64,000 nucleotides of DNA from Marvania coccoides. Taxonomy: Eukaryota > Chlorophyta > Trebouxiophyceae > Chlorellales > Chlorellaceae. Below the pieces are notes generated by a model that had not been told where the DNA came from, made no database searches, and was given only the letters and a program-made list of their open reading frames with translations. How positions within the stretch are numbered: position 1 is the stretch's first letter; every line of letters begins with the position of its first letter. Below are positions 23,080-33,504 of this stretch, one piece after another. The stretch spans positions 1,121,501-1,185,500 of the forward strand of contig OY978098.1 in NCBI GenBank assembly GCA_963854735.1, in the 5' to 3' direction. The position numbers were made by a program, and so were the translations under genes.

Positions 23080-24150
23080 CTAATAGTGGAAAAACACCAA
23101 CTTCAAGCTCAACCCGAGGATTGCGTGCAGCCCCAGCATGGTCATCAGCACGGGCACTGCCTGCGAGCCCGCCGCCTCCACCACCAGGCTTCTGAAATTC
23201 AGCAGCAAGAAAATTCCTGACGTTGCCGTAGACACGCCCACCAGCGACCATCGCACGCTCTCCATGGGCAGCACGCACAGCGCTGCCATGGGGATGTACA
23301 CCGCCAGCGCGTATCCGTACGCGCACCACACCTTTGCCAGCCCTACCTGCGCTTTATAAAACCACCGCAGCACCAGCCAGAAACCCAGCCCCACGACGCC
23401 GATGTAGCCGTAAAACAGCCCCATAGAGCCCCCCACCTTGTCCACGTCGTAGTACCACCCAGCTTCGTGCTCTCCGGCGGTGCCAGGGGCCGATGCTCCG
23501 CCGCCACCGGTGGCTTTGCGGTACGCGATGTAGCTGGCGGTGTTCCCCGCGGCAGCGGACACAAACACCAGGGTGGAGGCGATCCAAAAGGGGCCGTACA
23601 GGTCGGGGTTTGTGTCCAGGCGCTCGAAGAAATCGCCGCGGAAAAAGAGGACCACCGCGCGGAAGAGGCGCGCCAGGACCTCGTCAGTGTCCACGTTGAA
23701 GTACTTGCGGTAGCGCTTGATGGAGTAAAAGGGGTAGGAGGAGGGGTCTTCGGCAGGGACGGGGGCGGAAGAGGAGGGGGGCCCACCGCCCAGCAGAGCA
23801 GCGTCAGGGGCTGAGGAGAGGCGAGAAACGGAGGGGATGGGGGCTGGTGGAGGCGGAGGGGGCCCCATCCTGCCCGACACGTCCCGCCCAGGCCCCACGG
23901 AGGCGGAGAAGCTCAGGGCGGGGGCGGCAACGGCGGGGGTCACAGCCGGAACAGCGGACTGCGAGGCTGCTGCCAGGTCGGCGGCGGTGAAGGGCTCGTC
24001 CTCTTGCGTGTACACCGGCGCCGCGGGCGCCGCGGGGCGTTCCCACGCGGCTGTTGTGGGGGGATTGAAGCCAGTAGCGTTTTGCTCCACGTCCAAATCC
24101 ATTTCGCCAAAGGGGTTGGACACATCCCCGAACCCGGTAGGCCTTGACAT
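23080..24150 (-). CDS. YIPF1/2-type (YIP4-like) Golgi/TGN membrane protein
   Basis: YIP1-domain proteins bind RAB GTPases and organise Golgi and trans-Golgi traffic; the closest plant relatives are YIP4a/b, which act with ECHIDNA. It is a single-exon gene of 356 residues. Residues 1 to about 150 are Pro/Ala-rich cytosolic sequence with an NPF motif near the start. The hallmark YFNVDTDEVLARL is followed by NPDLYGPFWIASTLVF. Five hydrophobic segments follow, including GYALAVYIPMAALCVLP and the terminal LGLHAILGLSLKLVFFHY. The combination of the NVDT and DLYGPFWI blocks separates it from SCAMPs, which also have an NPF start. Confidence in the family is high; the exact subfamily is less certain. 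Confidence 0.88.
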   Translation of the reverse strand: MSRPTGFGDVSNPFGEMDLDVEQNATGFNPPTTAAWERPAAPAAPVYTQEDEPFTAADLAAASQSAVPAVTPAVAAPALSFSASVGPGRDVSGRMGPPPPPPAPIPSVSRLSSAPDAALLGGGPPSSSAPVPAEDPSSYPFYSIKRYRKYFNVDTDEVLARLFRAVVLFFRGDFFERLDTNPDLYGPFWIASTLVFVSAAAGNTASYIAYRKATGGGGASAPGTAGEHEAGWYYDVDKVGGSMGLFYGYIGVVGLGFWLVLRWFYKAQVGLAKVWCAYGYALAVYIPMAALCVLPMESVRWSLVGVSTATSGIFLLLNFRSLVVEAAGSQAVPVLMTMLGLHAILGLSLKLVFFHY

Positions 24151-24412
24151 TGTGATAGCGCCGAAAAGGGGGCTAGGCTGCGATTTGCGGAGAGATCAAA
24201 AAATAATTTTGAGATGTGTTATTTGAGCGTGAACAAAGCACGGATCTGTTTATGAAGATTGGCGCTTTATAGAAATAGTGTTAAAAAGTAAAACGTTTCG
24301 CTGAAAATCGAGTTTTGGGGCAGCTGAAAAAATATAAAGAAAAATTCAATCAAGCTCGCCAACCCTTGTAACCAGCCACCCCGACGAATGCCTGCAACAT
24401 TAATAAGGGAAA

Positions 24413-26036
24413 ATGCTGAAGAAGGGCGTGCAGAGCGCCCTGGGTGCGGGGCGAAGCCTCCATACCAGCGGAGTAATTGAGCAATTGCCTGCAGTCGCGG
24501 TCGCTCCGAAATCCAAGGGAATCTTTGCCGGTCTCTTTGGCAGCACCAATCGTGTGACCACGCCCTTGAGCGATCCCCTTCCCGGCGTTGTCATCCCTCA
24601 GCCCGTGGTTCCGCCCTCCGATGCCCCTAAGACAGAGATGACCACCCTGGCCAATGGCCTCAAGGTCGCCACGGAAAACAATCCGGTGCGTTGCTGCTCG
24701 CCAATTGCATCCACGGTTTCAAACCAACTTGCACCCCCCCCGCACCAAACCCACACAGCATATAATTGATTTATAAATAATTTACTCACTCACCCCCTTT
24801 CCCCTGCAGGGCGCCACCGCCACCTTGGGCCTGTACGTGGACAGCGGCAGCGTGTACGAGACGCCCTACTCCATCGGCGCCTCCCATCTGCTGGAGTATA
24901 TGGCGTTCAAGACCACGAGCAACCGCACGCACCTTCGCCTCGTGCGAGAGGTCGAGGCCATCGGCGCCAACGTCCTGGCCTCCGCCTCGCGCGAGCAGAT
25001 GTGCTACAACATCGACACCACCAAGGCCTCGATCCCCGAAGCCCTGGAGCTGCTGGCCGACGCCGTGCTCAACCCCAAATTTCAGGCCTGGGAGGTGGCA
25101 GAGCAGGTGAAGAAGATGGAAGCGGACCTCGCCAATCTGGCAGACAACCCGCAAACCACCATACTGGAGGCGCTGCACAGCGTGGCCTACCACGGCGGCC
25201 TCGGGCGACCGCTGATTTCACCCAAAGAGGTGCTGCCGGCGCTGAACGCCGACGTCCTGGCCGAGTTCTACGCCGCCAACTACACCGCGCCGCGCATGGT
25301 GCTGGCGGGGTCGGGCGTGGACCACGCGCAGCTGCTGGCGGTGGCGGAGCCGCTGCTGGCGGCGGCGCCGGCCGGCGCCCCTGCTGCCGCCCCCGCCTCC
25401 CAGTACGTGGGCGGCGACTGGCGTCAGTTCTCGCCCTCCCCCCTCACCCACGGCATCCTGGCGTTTGAATTTAGTGGCGGGTGGCGGGATGTGAAGGGCT
25501 CCGTGGCCATGACAGTGCTGCAGTACCTGCTGGGCGGGGGCGGCTCTTTCTCCGCCGGAGGCCCCGGCAAGGGCATGCACTCCCGGCTGTACACTCGCGT
25601 GCTGAACCAGCACCCCTGGATGCACAACTGCACCGCCGTCACCTCCATCTACAACACCACGGGGCTGGTGGGCGTGTTTGCGTCGGCGGAGAGCTCCAAG
25701 GCGGAGGAGATGGCGGCGGTGCTGTGCCGGGAGATGGAGGCAGTGGCCAAGGAGGTGCCCGCGGCGGAGCTGGAGCGCGCCAAGTCTGCGGCCATTTCCT
25801 CCGTGCTGATGAACCTGGAGAGTCGAGCGGTGGTTGCTGAGGACATTGGGCGGCAGGTGCTGACCTACGGCCACCGCAAACCAGTGCCTGAGTTCGTGTC
25901 CGAGATCCACAAGCTCACGCCCGCCGACCTGGCCGCCGCCGTGACCAAGCTGCTCAAATCTCCCCCCACGCTGGCCGTGCTGGGCGATGTGGCCGCTGTG
26001 CCTCGGTACGACGCCGTGGCAAAGCGCTTTGCGTGA
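24413..26036 (+). CDS. Mitochondrial processing peptidase alpha subunit
   Basis: Alpha-MPP binds mitochondrial presequences for cleavage by beta-MPP; in plants the dimer is part of complex III. Two exons, 24413-24685 and 24810-26036, give 499 residues. After the splice comes LGLYVDSGSVYETP, then SHLLEYMAFKTT, where the HxxEH zinc motif of beta-MPP is degenerate as expected in alpha. The mobile glycine-rich loop specific to alpha subunits, GGGGSFSAGGPGKGMHSRLY, is present. The N-terminus (MLKKGVQSALGAGRSLHTSG) is a convincing presequence. Two M16 domains fill the rest. The degenerate active site is normal for the subunit, not a lesion. Confidence 0.95.
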
Positions 26037-26496
26037 TTGAATGCGTCTCCAACACACTTGCATTGAGTTTAAGCAATTGCGAATGCTCGCGGGGAGGTTT
26101 GTTTCCTGGAGGGGATGGGGTTGTGGTGCTTTTGACAGAGCGCCTCGGCTCTTTTTCCTTTTGTTTCTTCTTCTCTTTCCCTTTTTTCTGCTCCAATTTC
26201 TTTTTTTTTAACAGCTAGTTTACACTGTAATCACACATAATTATACAAAGAAGGAAATGGAGGGAGAATGAGAGAGAGTGTTTTTTCTGTCGTCGTTGTG
26301 TTTGAGAAATTCGCAACAAAGGAAAAACGCACAGTAAGTCTAGTAATGTAAAAAGCTTGGAGGACTTTAAATCGTTGTTATCATGGAAGACCCTACGGCC
26401 AGTTAAGTTACACAAAAGACTTGATATTTTGCTGCCAGAACATCTGCAGCCAGTTTTCTTCATTTTCCGCTTTCACCGCTGCTGCCTCCAGCTGTT
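26037..26496. other. Convergent spacer MPP alpha / PH1-like
   Basis: AT-rich 460-bp 3' flanking stretch with pyrimidine runs at 26150-26215. No gene, RNA or repeat seen. Confidence 0.55.
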
Positions 26497-27131
26497 TCAG
26501 TAATTGGTGTAATCCACCTGGTCGCGATCCAGCATGGATTTTGAGTGTCTCACGATGGCCCTGCCCACCGCGTTGATCCAGTCTTCCTTGTCTTTGTCGG
26601 TGTCGGCGATGAAGTACATGCTGCTGTCGGTGGTGGAGATCTCAAAGGCAAAGGGCTTGTTGATGGCGTCCTCTGCGCCCTTGATGGACAGGCAGCGGTT
26701 GACATCAATTACACCGCGAGGCTCAGTGTTCTGTTTTATTTGTTTTTTCAACGCAGCGAAAAAATATAAAAAATATTAGCATCAATTGCTTGGGTATTTT
26801 TAGAGAAAATTAGCAAGCAAACCGGATTTTTACTTACAGGACCGATGATGTCCGACTTAAACCAGAAGATTTTGCCGCCCTTGAGCACAAACCACCGTCT
26901 CCGCCAGGTCCTGAACACCTCGCCTGCAGGGAAAGGGTGAACATGCAGAGAAGCTCAGTCTAAACACTGCTGCATTTTTTTACGATTCGTCGAATTATTT
27001 GGTGCCGGTAGCTGCTCCCCACCTTGCTTCATAAGCCACCCAGATCTTTCTGCACCCTCCCACGGCTTGTTGGCAGCCCAGTCGGTGTGCCGGCCCAGCA
27101 CCTTGTTCCACACTTGAGATACGTCTTCCAT
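26497..27131 (-). CDS. Single PH-domain protein, AtPH1-like
   Basis: AtPH1 binds phosphatidylinositol 3-phosphate on late endosomes. Three exons, 27131-27023, 26923-26838 and 26730-26497, give 142 residues. The PH domain fills most of the protein: ERSGWLMKQGEVFRTWRRRW, FVLKGGKIFWFK, then PRGVIDVNRCLSIKGAED, NKPFAFEI, YFIADTDKDKEDWINAVGRA with the invariant Trp in the C-terminal helix. Splicing is supported by continuous PH homology across both joins. The 35-residue N-terminal extension with WNKVLGRH is conserved in green relatives as far as I recall. It is divergent from a glycosyltransferase 137 bp away. Confidence 0.92.
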
Positions 27132-27268
27132 ATTTAATTAAATTCAAAAAATGCCCTAATTGGACGGGACGAGCCTCAGAAACGCTCGAAGAAATGCAGA
27201 AAAAAATTCAAGCGAATGTGTTGACGAGGTTTTGGCAGCTCTAAGCGCGTCTAGAAAAATATATTAAA

Positions 27269-28834
27269 ATGGAACATCCCAGAGGCGGAGGTCCGGATAG
27301 GCGTGGGCAGCTCAACCGTTGGAAGGCGCTCACCGCGGCGTCATTAGCATTCGCATTTGCCTGCGTCTTTGTCACCCAACAACTGCACACTGAGGGAGGA
27401 TGCACGACGACACGGCGAGCGGTAAGTGACTCTGATACAGCTGACCAGCGCCCCGAGAGACACGCTTCCTCACCCCGTCATCGTTTGTCGCATCCAGAAG
27501 CTGTTGGAGAACTCAGACGGAGCTCAACCGGCCACGAGCTTGCAATCTGGTGAAGAAACCAAGCACCGTTGCAGCCCAACCCCATGGTTGCTCCCCCCCA
27601 CCACGAAGCTGCCCTACACCGGGCTGCACAACTCCCTGAACGAATTGGTCAACGCCCAGGCGGAGGTGGTTGATGGCATCCCTACAGTCTCCGTGGTATT
27701 CTTCAACTACCACCAGAGCGCCATGCTTCAAAACTGCTTGTATAGCCTCATCAAATGGGCGGGCGTGTGCGGCTATGTGGTCGTAGTCTGGGATGCCCCA
27801 TCGCTCGCAGTGTGCCGAGCCATGAACCTGCCGTGCTACGACGCCAGCGGGATGGCCACGGACACCATCAGCTCCCGCAAAGAGGCGAGGCTGCACTCGA
27901 AGGATTACGTACAGATCGTGTGGATAAAACCTCGCGTAGTATCGGCAATCCTGGACCTCGGTGTGGCGGTGCATGCCAGCGACGTGGACGTGGCTTACAC
28001 CCCTGCAGACCTCACACGGTCCTACCTGAAGTTCATTCGGGACGCCAACGCTGCAGCAGCTTTCCAGCGGGAAACGAAATCCCCTTACGTGGTCAACACA
28101 GGTAACTACATGATTCTGCCGACCGAAGAGGGCATTGCGTTGATGCGGCGGTGGCTGGGTCGCGCTGAAGCGGCTATTGAGGACGGAAAGCACGACCAGA
28201 CGGCGCTGGGCGAGCTCTACCACAGCACGTCGGCCCATCCGTTCCTCACCTGCAGCTCGCCAAAGGACTGCGAAGAGGCCGCCGCCGCCGCCGCAGAGCG
28301 CAAAAAAGTAGTTCCCGTGGTGCGGCTGACAGGCAATCCCTGGTGGATGGTGAGTAGGCTAGTTGTTTATATATTTAGTTTCCGCTGGTAGAAAACACGG
28401 CACTTTATTGGTAGATAAAGTCGTTATTTTACATTAATTTCCACGGTGTTCTTCAATTTATTTTGCAGGTTTATGGCGCAACATGCATCACAAAGGAGCC
28501 GGAACGCATGTTCCCAGCGCACCCATGCAGCGGGCCTTACGTTTACTTTCACGCGGTGTGCATAATGGGCGCTGAAGCCAAAACTAAAGCCCTCAGAGCT
28601 GCTGGGCTGTGGTTTTTGGATGGGGACGACCAGGGAGGCTGCGTGGCAGATGAAGACAACCCCAAGGTGGTGCGCTGCTGGCCGCTGGAAGCGCGGAACC
28701 CGGAGATCGAAAAGGAATTCATGGAGTGCGATCGCAGCAGGCTGGCGTTCCAGTACTTTGGACGAGATGGAGTGGGAGGCGGTGCGAAATCAGCATTGAT
28801 AGCAAGAAAGAACCAGAGGGATGCTCATGAGTGA
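27269..28834 (+). CDS. Type II membrane glycosyltransferase, PF03407/GT77-like
   Basis: The family transfers sugars in the Golgi, for example in arabinosylation or xylosylation in plants. Three exons, 27269-27421, 27498-28349 and 28469-28834, give 456 residues. A signal anchor lies at residues ~20-40 (ALTAASLAFAFACVFVTQQL). The catalytic region has VVFFNYHQSAMLQNCLYSLI and the DxD-type LGVAVHASDVDVAYTP, followed by VNTGNYMILP where a free Asn/Gly begins the acceptor loop. The C-terminal exon keeps C/H residues (PAHPCSGPYVYFHAVCIMG) and an ending charged tail. Donor and acceptor sugars cannot be inferred. It is the first of three adjacent genes for lumenal glycan modification. Confidence 0.82.
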
Positions 28835-29686
28835 TTTCTTGAATTTACAAATACGAGTTTAATAATAATAATTACTGTCGTCGGAGTACACTCGGCATAT
28901 GAATTAATTATTAACGTGACGTAACATATAATTAATAAGTTTCTTGCTTTTTCTTTGTGCTATATTCCCCATTCTATTTATTTGATCATCCCTCGGGTGG
29001 CTTAATAATTAATGCATGGCTCTTCTTTTTAAAAGTATGTATACGAACATTCTATAGTGGGTTTAATGGGTTTAATGGGTTTACATCTGGTTGTTACGTC
29101 TCCTACAGAAGGTGCTCTTATAGAGACCTGCAAGGCGACGTGCCACTTCCCGCCACAGTAAGGCGGGTACCCCCTTCCATCCGCTGGGATCGACCCCCGG
29201 TACGGTGGACGGATACTGCCACTACGCCGGTGACCGCTCCGCCGCCCACAGTTAAGGCTCTGGCCCCCGCCTTCCGGAGTCCCCCAGCGGCGCGACCGAC
29301 TAAAATTAAGGGAAAAGCAGGGTTCTCCTGACGGCAACGGCCCGTCAGGTTTGGGGTTCACGCTTGGGCAATGCTGGCCCGCCCAGCACCCCTCCCATCT
29401 ACAGCGGTCACTCAACCCCTGGCTAAAGGGTTTTTGATGTAGTACCCGGTGTACTCACTGAAATAAGTGGCGCCCGCCTTTTGTACCCGTCCATTAGAGA
29501 CTGCGATACCACGGGGAAGTGATGCATCCGACGTTGCAGTGCAGTAAACTACCAAAGTTTACGCACTGGCAGCTTCAATGAGCTAACTAGTAGGGAGCGC
29601 GAACCACCGAACGTAGAGTTACATGTAGATATGAAACACATTTCCTCGTAATAAAGCAAAAGTAACTTTCCTCCCGGCATATCATC
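28835..29686. other. Spacer containing a GC-rich island with hairpins
   Basis: 28835-29050 is AT-rich. At 29054-29080 GGGTTTAAT is repeated three times in tandem. From about 29100 to 29640 composition jumps to GC-rich although no plausible protein is coded. Two perfect short hairpins are visible: CCCGCC/GGCGGG (29149-29154 with 29162-29167) and CCTGACGG/CCGTCAGG (29327-29334 with 29342-29349). It could be a remnant of a retroelement untranslated region; no terminal repeats or reverse-transcriptase motifs are seen. Confidence 0.5.
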
Positions 29687-31059
29687 CTACTCCCCAGATG
29701 CACTGCACCGCACGTCCTCTGCATACCCTAGCGCTGCACTTGCTTCGCACAGCCATCGCCGTGCAGGCGCGTACCCCATCAGTGCCTCTTCTGCCGCCCT
29801 CTTCGCAGCATCCTGCTTTCCAGCGGTCACGTGCTTGCTGGCACGCAGCCTCTCGCCCCCCCACGTACCAGGGTCGCACGGCTGCGCTGCTTCCAGAAAC
29901 TGTAGCTGCCGGGAGGGCCTTGCGAGGGACAGGGCGGTCGCCATTGCAGCCACTGTGGCGTTGAATGCGTCACGCAGGTCTTCGAACCGCACATGCTGGA
30001 CTGCGCCAGCCGAGAGTGATGAAGACAGGCTGCGGTACTGCCGAACCTGCGAGAGAACCTCCGGCAGTTGATGCCAGAATTCGAGCAGCACGCCGCGCTC
30101 AGGCGGCAGCGCTGTCAGCAGTTCCACGTAAGACGCCGTTTTTGAGGCACCTGCGCGGTCAAGTCCTAGCGCGAGGAGCATCTCTTCGTCAGCTCCCAGC
30201 CACTCCAGCTGTTGCGCCAAATCCGCCACGTTTTTCTCTTGAAATAGCCACGGCTCTGCCTTGGGGGCGGAAGAGTGGAACGAGAACGCGCTGAGCACGG
30301 TGTCGATGGGATTGCGAATAAGATTGAGCGCGCCAAGTCGCACGGCAGGTGGTAGTTGCGCAGTGCAGTTGACAGGGGCGTCGAAGAATTGAGTGTCTCT
30401 CAGCCGGACGATCTGCTCTCGGGAGCACCGCTTGTGCAGCATGAAAGAGGTGCAGTCCTGCCATGTTTTGCTCGTAAATGGGTCGACGCAGCTGTGCTGC
30501 ACGCCATGATAGCTCAGAAAAAGAGGGGGGTGGGGCGCCTGCAGGGCAGCTCGGTTCTGCGCTAGCAGGCACGCTGTGACGTGCCTTGCCGAGACGAGAT
30601 TGTCCTGCGAATGTGCAGATCTGGCAAATTTAGTTGCAAGCGTGTTAAGAAAGAGCGCGTGGCAATTAAATTGGAACGTCACTCACTTTGAAGCACGGCG
30701 GAGGGAGCTTCCCACCCACTGCATCCAAAAGACAGGTCAACTGAAAAGTCCCAGTCTTATGGTGGCTGAGACCTAGAACGAGGTCGAATGGAAGGTCTTT
30801 TCGCAGGTAGGATCGGCGCAGCTGGCGGCCCAATGACAGGGGCGGCTGGCTCGCAGTGAGGTCGTCGCCGCACGGCAATGAGTCGAAAACTGCAGAAAGA
30901 ATATATGATTAGAATTTATGGGCGAGGAATTGTGTTGAAAGATGGCCACCAAGAGTTGCTACCTGCTGCAGCTGTTGATAAAAATAAAATCAAGAGTGCC
31001 GCTCCAAGCAGCGCAAATTTTGCTTTGGCTGCTGATGAAGATGGATGTAGACTTCCCAT
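29687..31059 (-). CDS. Golgi-type carbohydrate sulfotransferase
   Basis: It transfers sulfate from PAPS to a glycan. Three exons, 31059-30963, 30889-30687 and 30604-29687, give 405 residues. The N-terminus is a signal anchor (KFALLGAALLILFLSTAAAG). The PAPS 5' phosphosulfate-binding loop is LGLSHHKTGTFQL, and the 3' phosphate-binding segment is LNLIRNPIDTVLSAFSFH. The exon 3 acceptor is placed at TTCGCAG|GAC because it keeps phase 0. An Asn-linked glycosylation motif (NCT) occurs in exon 3. The acceptor glycan is unknown; sulfated wall polysaccharides are plausible in algae. It lies between two glycosyltransferases and is divergent from the GT8-like gene. Confidence 0.86.
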
Positions 31060-31281
31060 GGATAAATAATAACACGAATTAATCAGCCAAATTACGCGGA
31101 ATTGAATATCAATCAACAGCTCCTGTGCGTTGGGTGGCTGACGTAAATTGTTTTAAAATTCGCGTCCCCGAATGCTGTTTCCTTATTGCAAAAACATTAT
31201 TCAGTTGATTTCAGAATTTTTGACGCATAGAAAGACTCCTTAAGCCTTGAAAATGACTCTCAACTAACTTCTGAAAATAGT

Positions 31282-32386
31282 ATGAAAATCAAAGCTAATC
31301 GCGCGTTTTGCGGGCTGTCCTTGGCTGTAGCCACCCTTTTAGCAGTCTTACGCACCAAAGCAGCCCTGCCACCGCCGCCTTGCGGCCTGAGCAGCCGCAC
31401 TGCCCTCCGCAGCGACAATGCTTGGGTTTTTCTAGCCAGCGATTCTCGCACCTACCTTCACGTTCTAGTCTCAGCCAAGAGCGCAAGAATACATGGAACC
31501 GACGCTGACATCGTTGTGCTGTGGCTGAACTCTACCTTGCCCCCACCCTGCATGCGTGCAGCGGCAGCAGAAATTGGCATCGAGCTGCGCCCCATTGAAG
31601 CCCCCCTAGGCCCAGACGACGTGAAAAACAAACATTTCGCCTCCATAATTTCAAGATTGAATAAATGGTGGGATTTCGCGAAGCTGTGTGCCTTTCAAAT
31701 GACGGAGTATCGACGAGTGATATTTCTGGACGGGTGAGAGGAAAAGAAGATATTTTATTTCATTTTTAATTTTAATTGAGCTAGCAGATGCTCAAAAATT
31801 ATATCGCACGTGTCTTGAATTTTTTACGTGCAGCGACACCCTATTTATGCACAATATGGACGAGCTGTTCTCAATGCCAGGAGCCCACACCGACGCGCCC
31901 AAATCGCCCTTCAACAGCGGCCTTTTCGTGCTGGAGCCCTCGCACGAAGATTATCAGCAGCTTATCGACACAGTTAAGCGAGGGGACTACGATTTGGAGC
32001 GAGGTTGGGGCGGTGCTTTTGAGGACAAAGAATCGCTGTACCGGCCAAGAACCTACGCTCCTTTCTACGGCGCAGAAACAACACAGGGGCTGCTGTGGTA
32101 CTTTTTCCATGTGGTGAAAAAGACGTACACGGTCTTGCCGCAGGACAAGTATCATCACCAACTGCCAATAGAGCTGCGCAAAGGCAACAAGGGCAGCTCT
32201 GACAGGGGCGAAGAGGAAGTGATGGAACCCTGGCTGGTGCACTTTAACATTTGCCCCAAGCCCGTGCCAGGGGTGATTCCGGAGCAGTGCAAGCGCTACC
32301 ACCGGCGATGGCAGAAAGTGTATGCAGCAGTGGAGGTGCAGTGTGGCGATTCGGACGGTGAGAGAGAAAGTGCTGAGAATAAGTGA
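31282..32386 (+). CDS. GT8-like type II membrane glycosyltransferase
   Basis: Two exons, 31282-31733 and 31834-32386, give 334 residues. A basic N-terminus and hydrophobic segment (FCGLSLAVATLLAVL) form a signal anchor. The splice builds the DxD motif RRVIFLDGDTLFMHNMDELF, typical of glycogenin-like GT8 enzymes that bind a metal and UDP-sugar. Further family features are KSPFNSGLFVLEPSHEDY and the late VHFNICPKP. A KWWDFAKLCAFQMTEY block precedes the DxD, as expected. The substrate is unknown; a glucuronosyl-, galacturonosyl- or glucosyltransferase is possible. Its start codon is 222 bp from the sulfotransferase start on the other strand, so the two could share a promoter. Confidence 0.86.
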
Positions 32387-32728
32387 GCATACGTGCTTTC
32401 CCAAGCCGATTTATATGAAAATGTTCTTCTTGAAAGTGGGCCGGCGATGACCGGTGAGCGGCACTCACTGCGCGGCTGAACCATGCAGAGGCAGTCTTTG
32501 AAACACGCATCAGCGGCAGCGCGCATGGCAGTTTTTATATGCAATTCTAACATTCGTTGTGAACTTGATTCTCAGTGCTGTGTACAGATATTTGAATGGG
32601 TAGCTGCCCAGTAGCTTCCTCATTAATTCAATGCGCAAAACATTGTTTCTTAATTCTTGTATTTAAAAAAAATATGCTTTTAACTTTTCAAACTCAAAAC
32701 CCAATTCAGTCATCACCTTGCTTCCAAA
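32387..32728. other. Spacer after the glycan-enzyme trio
   Basis: AT-rich, 342 bp, with the GT8-like 3' end and the promoter of a small hydrophilic gene. Nothing else is visible. Confidence 0.5.
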
Positions 32729-33312
32729 ATGGCGACTGCTGGCCACAACCCCGCTTCCAAGGAAACCCAAGAAGCCACAAACCAGGCGCAGGGAGCTGAG
32801 TACGTAGTAAACATGTAAATATACTATTGATCGATAATTTGCTGCTTTACCCACATTTTCTGCCGCAGCTCCCCTGAGGCCTCGCCGATCTGTCTATATC
32901 CCGCCACTTCATATTTTTGAAAGCCTCCGTGTTTCCTCCCTCCTTCAGTTACGGCTTCCCTGCCTACCAAAACAAAGGATCCACTCCCGTAAAAGTGTCT
33001 GCCGACGTCGCAGACCGCTTTGAGGCGGCCAAGTAAGTAATTTTTTAGAATTTAGTATCTGTGTCTGCTCTTGCCTTCATTGTACCTACCAACCACCAAC
33101 CACCAACCACCAAATTTTGCAGAGAGAGAGTGCGTGAGCAGGGCACTTCCACCACCCCAGTGGTCCTGGACGAGAAGCACAAGAGCGGCATGGAGCCGGC
33201 CGCTGAGCGCGTTCGCGACCTCAAAGAGGTGGTCAAAGCGAAGACCCGCATGGTGGAGACACGCACGCCCGAGGCAGGCTTCCCCAGCGGCGTTGGAGAC
33301 AACCTCAGCTAG
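32729..33312 (+). CDS. Small hydrophilic protein, 114 aa, unrecognised
   Basis: Three short exons, 32729-32799, 32949-33032 and 33123-33312, join cleanly into 114 residues. The protein is highly charged, lacks Cys and any hydrophobic segment, and carries a coiled, Lys/Glu/Arg-rich middle (VADRFEAAKERVREQG, RVRDLKEVVKAKTRMVETR). The style resembles LEA-like or small seed-type hydrophilic proteins, but I do not recognise a family. Intron 2 contains a tandem CCACCAA run near 33088-33110 and ends in a GA-rich acceptor. Exon joins were chosen by phase; the good borders and stop-free frame support a real gene. Confidence 0.65.
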
Positions 33313-33504
33313 GTCATTAATAGCATTGAGGAAAATGAAAAAGACGTGGAAATAAAGAAGCGTGAGTAGTTTTGCCATTCACCATTTCCCATTCTTCTAC
33401 TTCTGTTACAAGAATGCCACTGCAATACGTTTACAAACCCACATTGTAGAACGAATGTAGTGAACATTTCGATCAGAATTGCATCACAAACAAACAAAGC
33501 AATT

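Noticed and set aside
23080..24150. SCAMP identity for the multi-pass protein
   Set aside because: The NPF start suggested SCAMP, but the NVDT and DLYGPFWI blocks are specific to the YIPF1/2 group and SCAMP signature helices are missing.
24898..24916. Degenerate zinc site in the processing peptidase as a lesion
   Set aside because: HLLEYMAF is the normal state of the alpha subunit; the glycine-rich loop confirms alpha, so nothing is broken.
29054..29080. GGGTTTAAT tandem as an interstitial telomere repeat
   Set aside because: The unit differs from the green-algal TTTAGGG and TTTTAGGG types and has only three copies.
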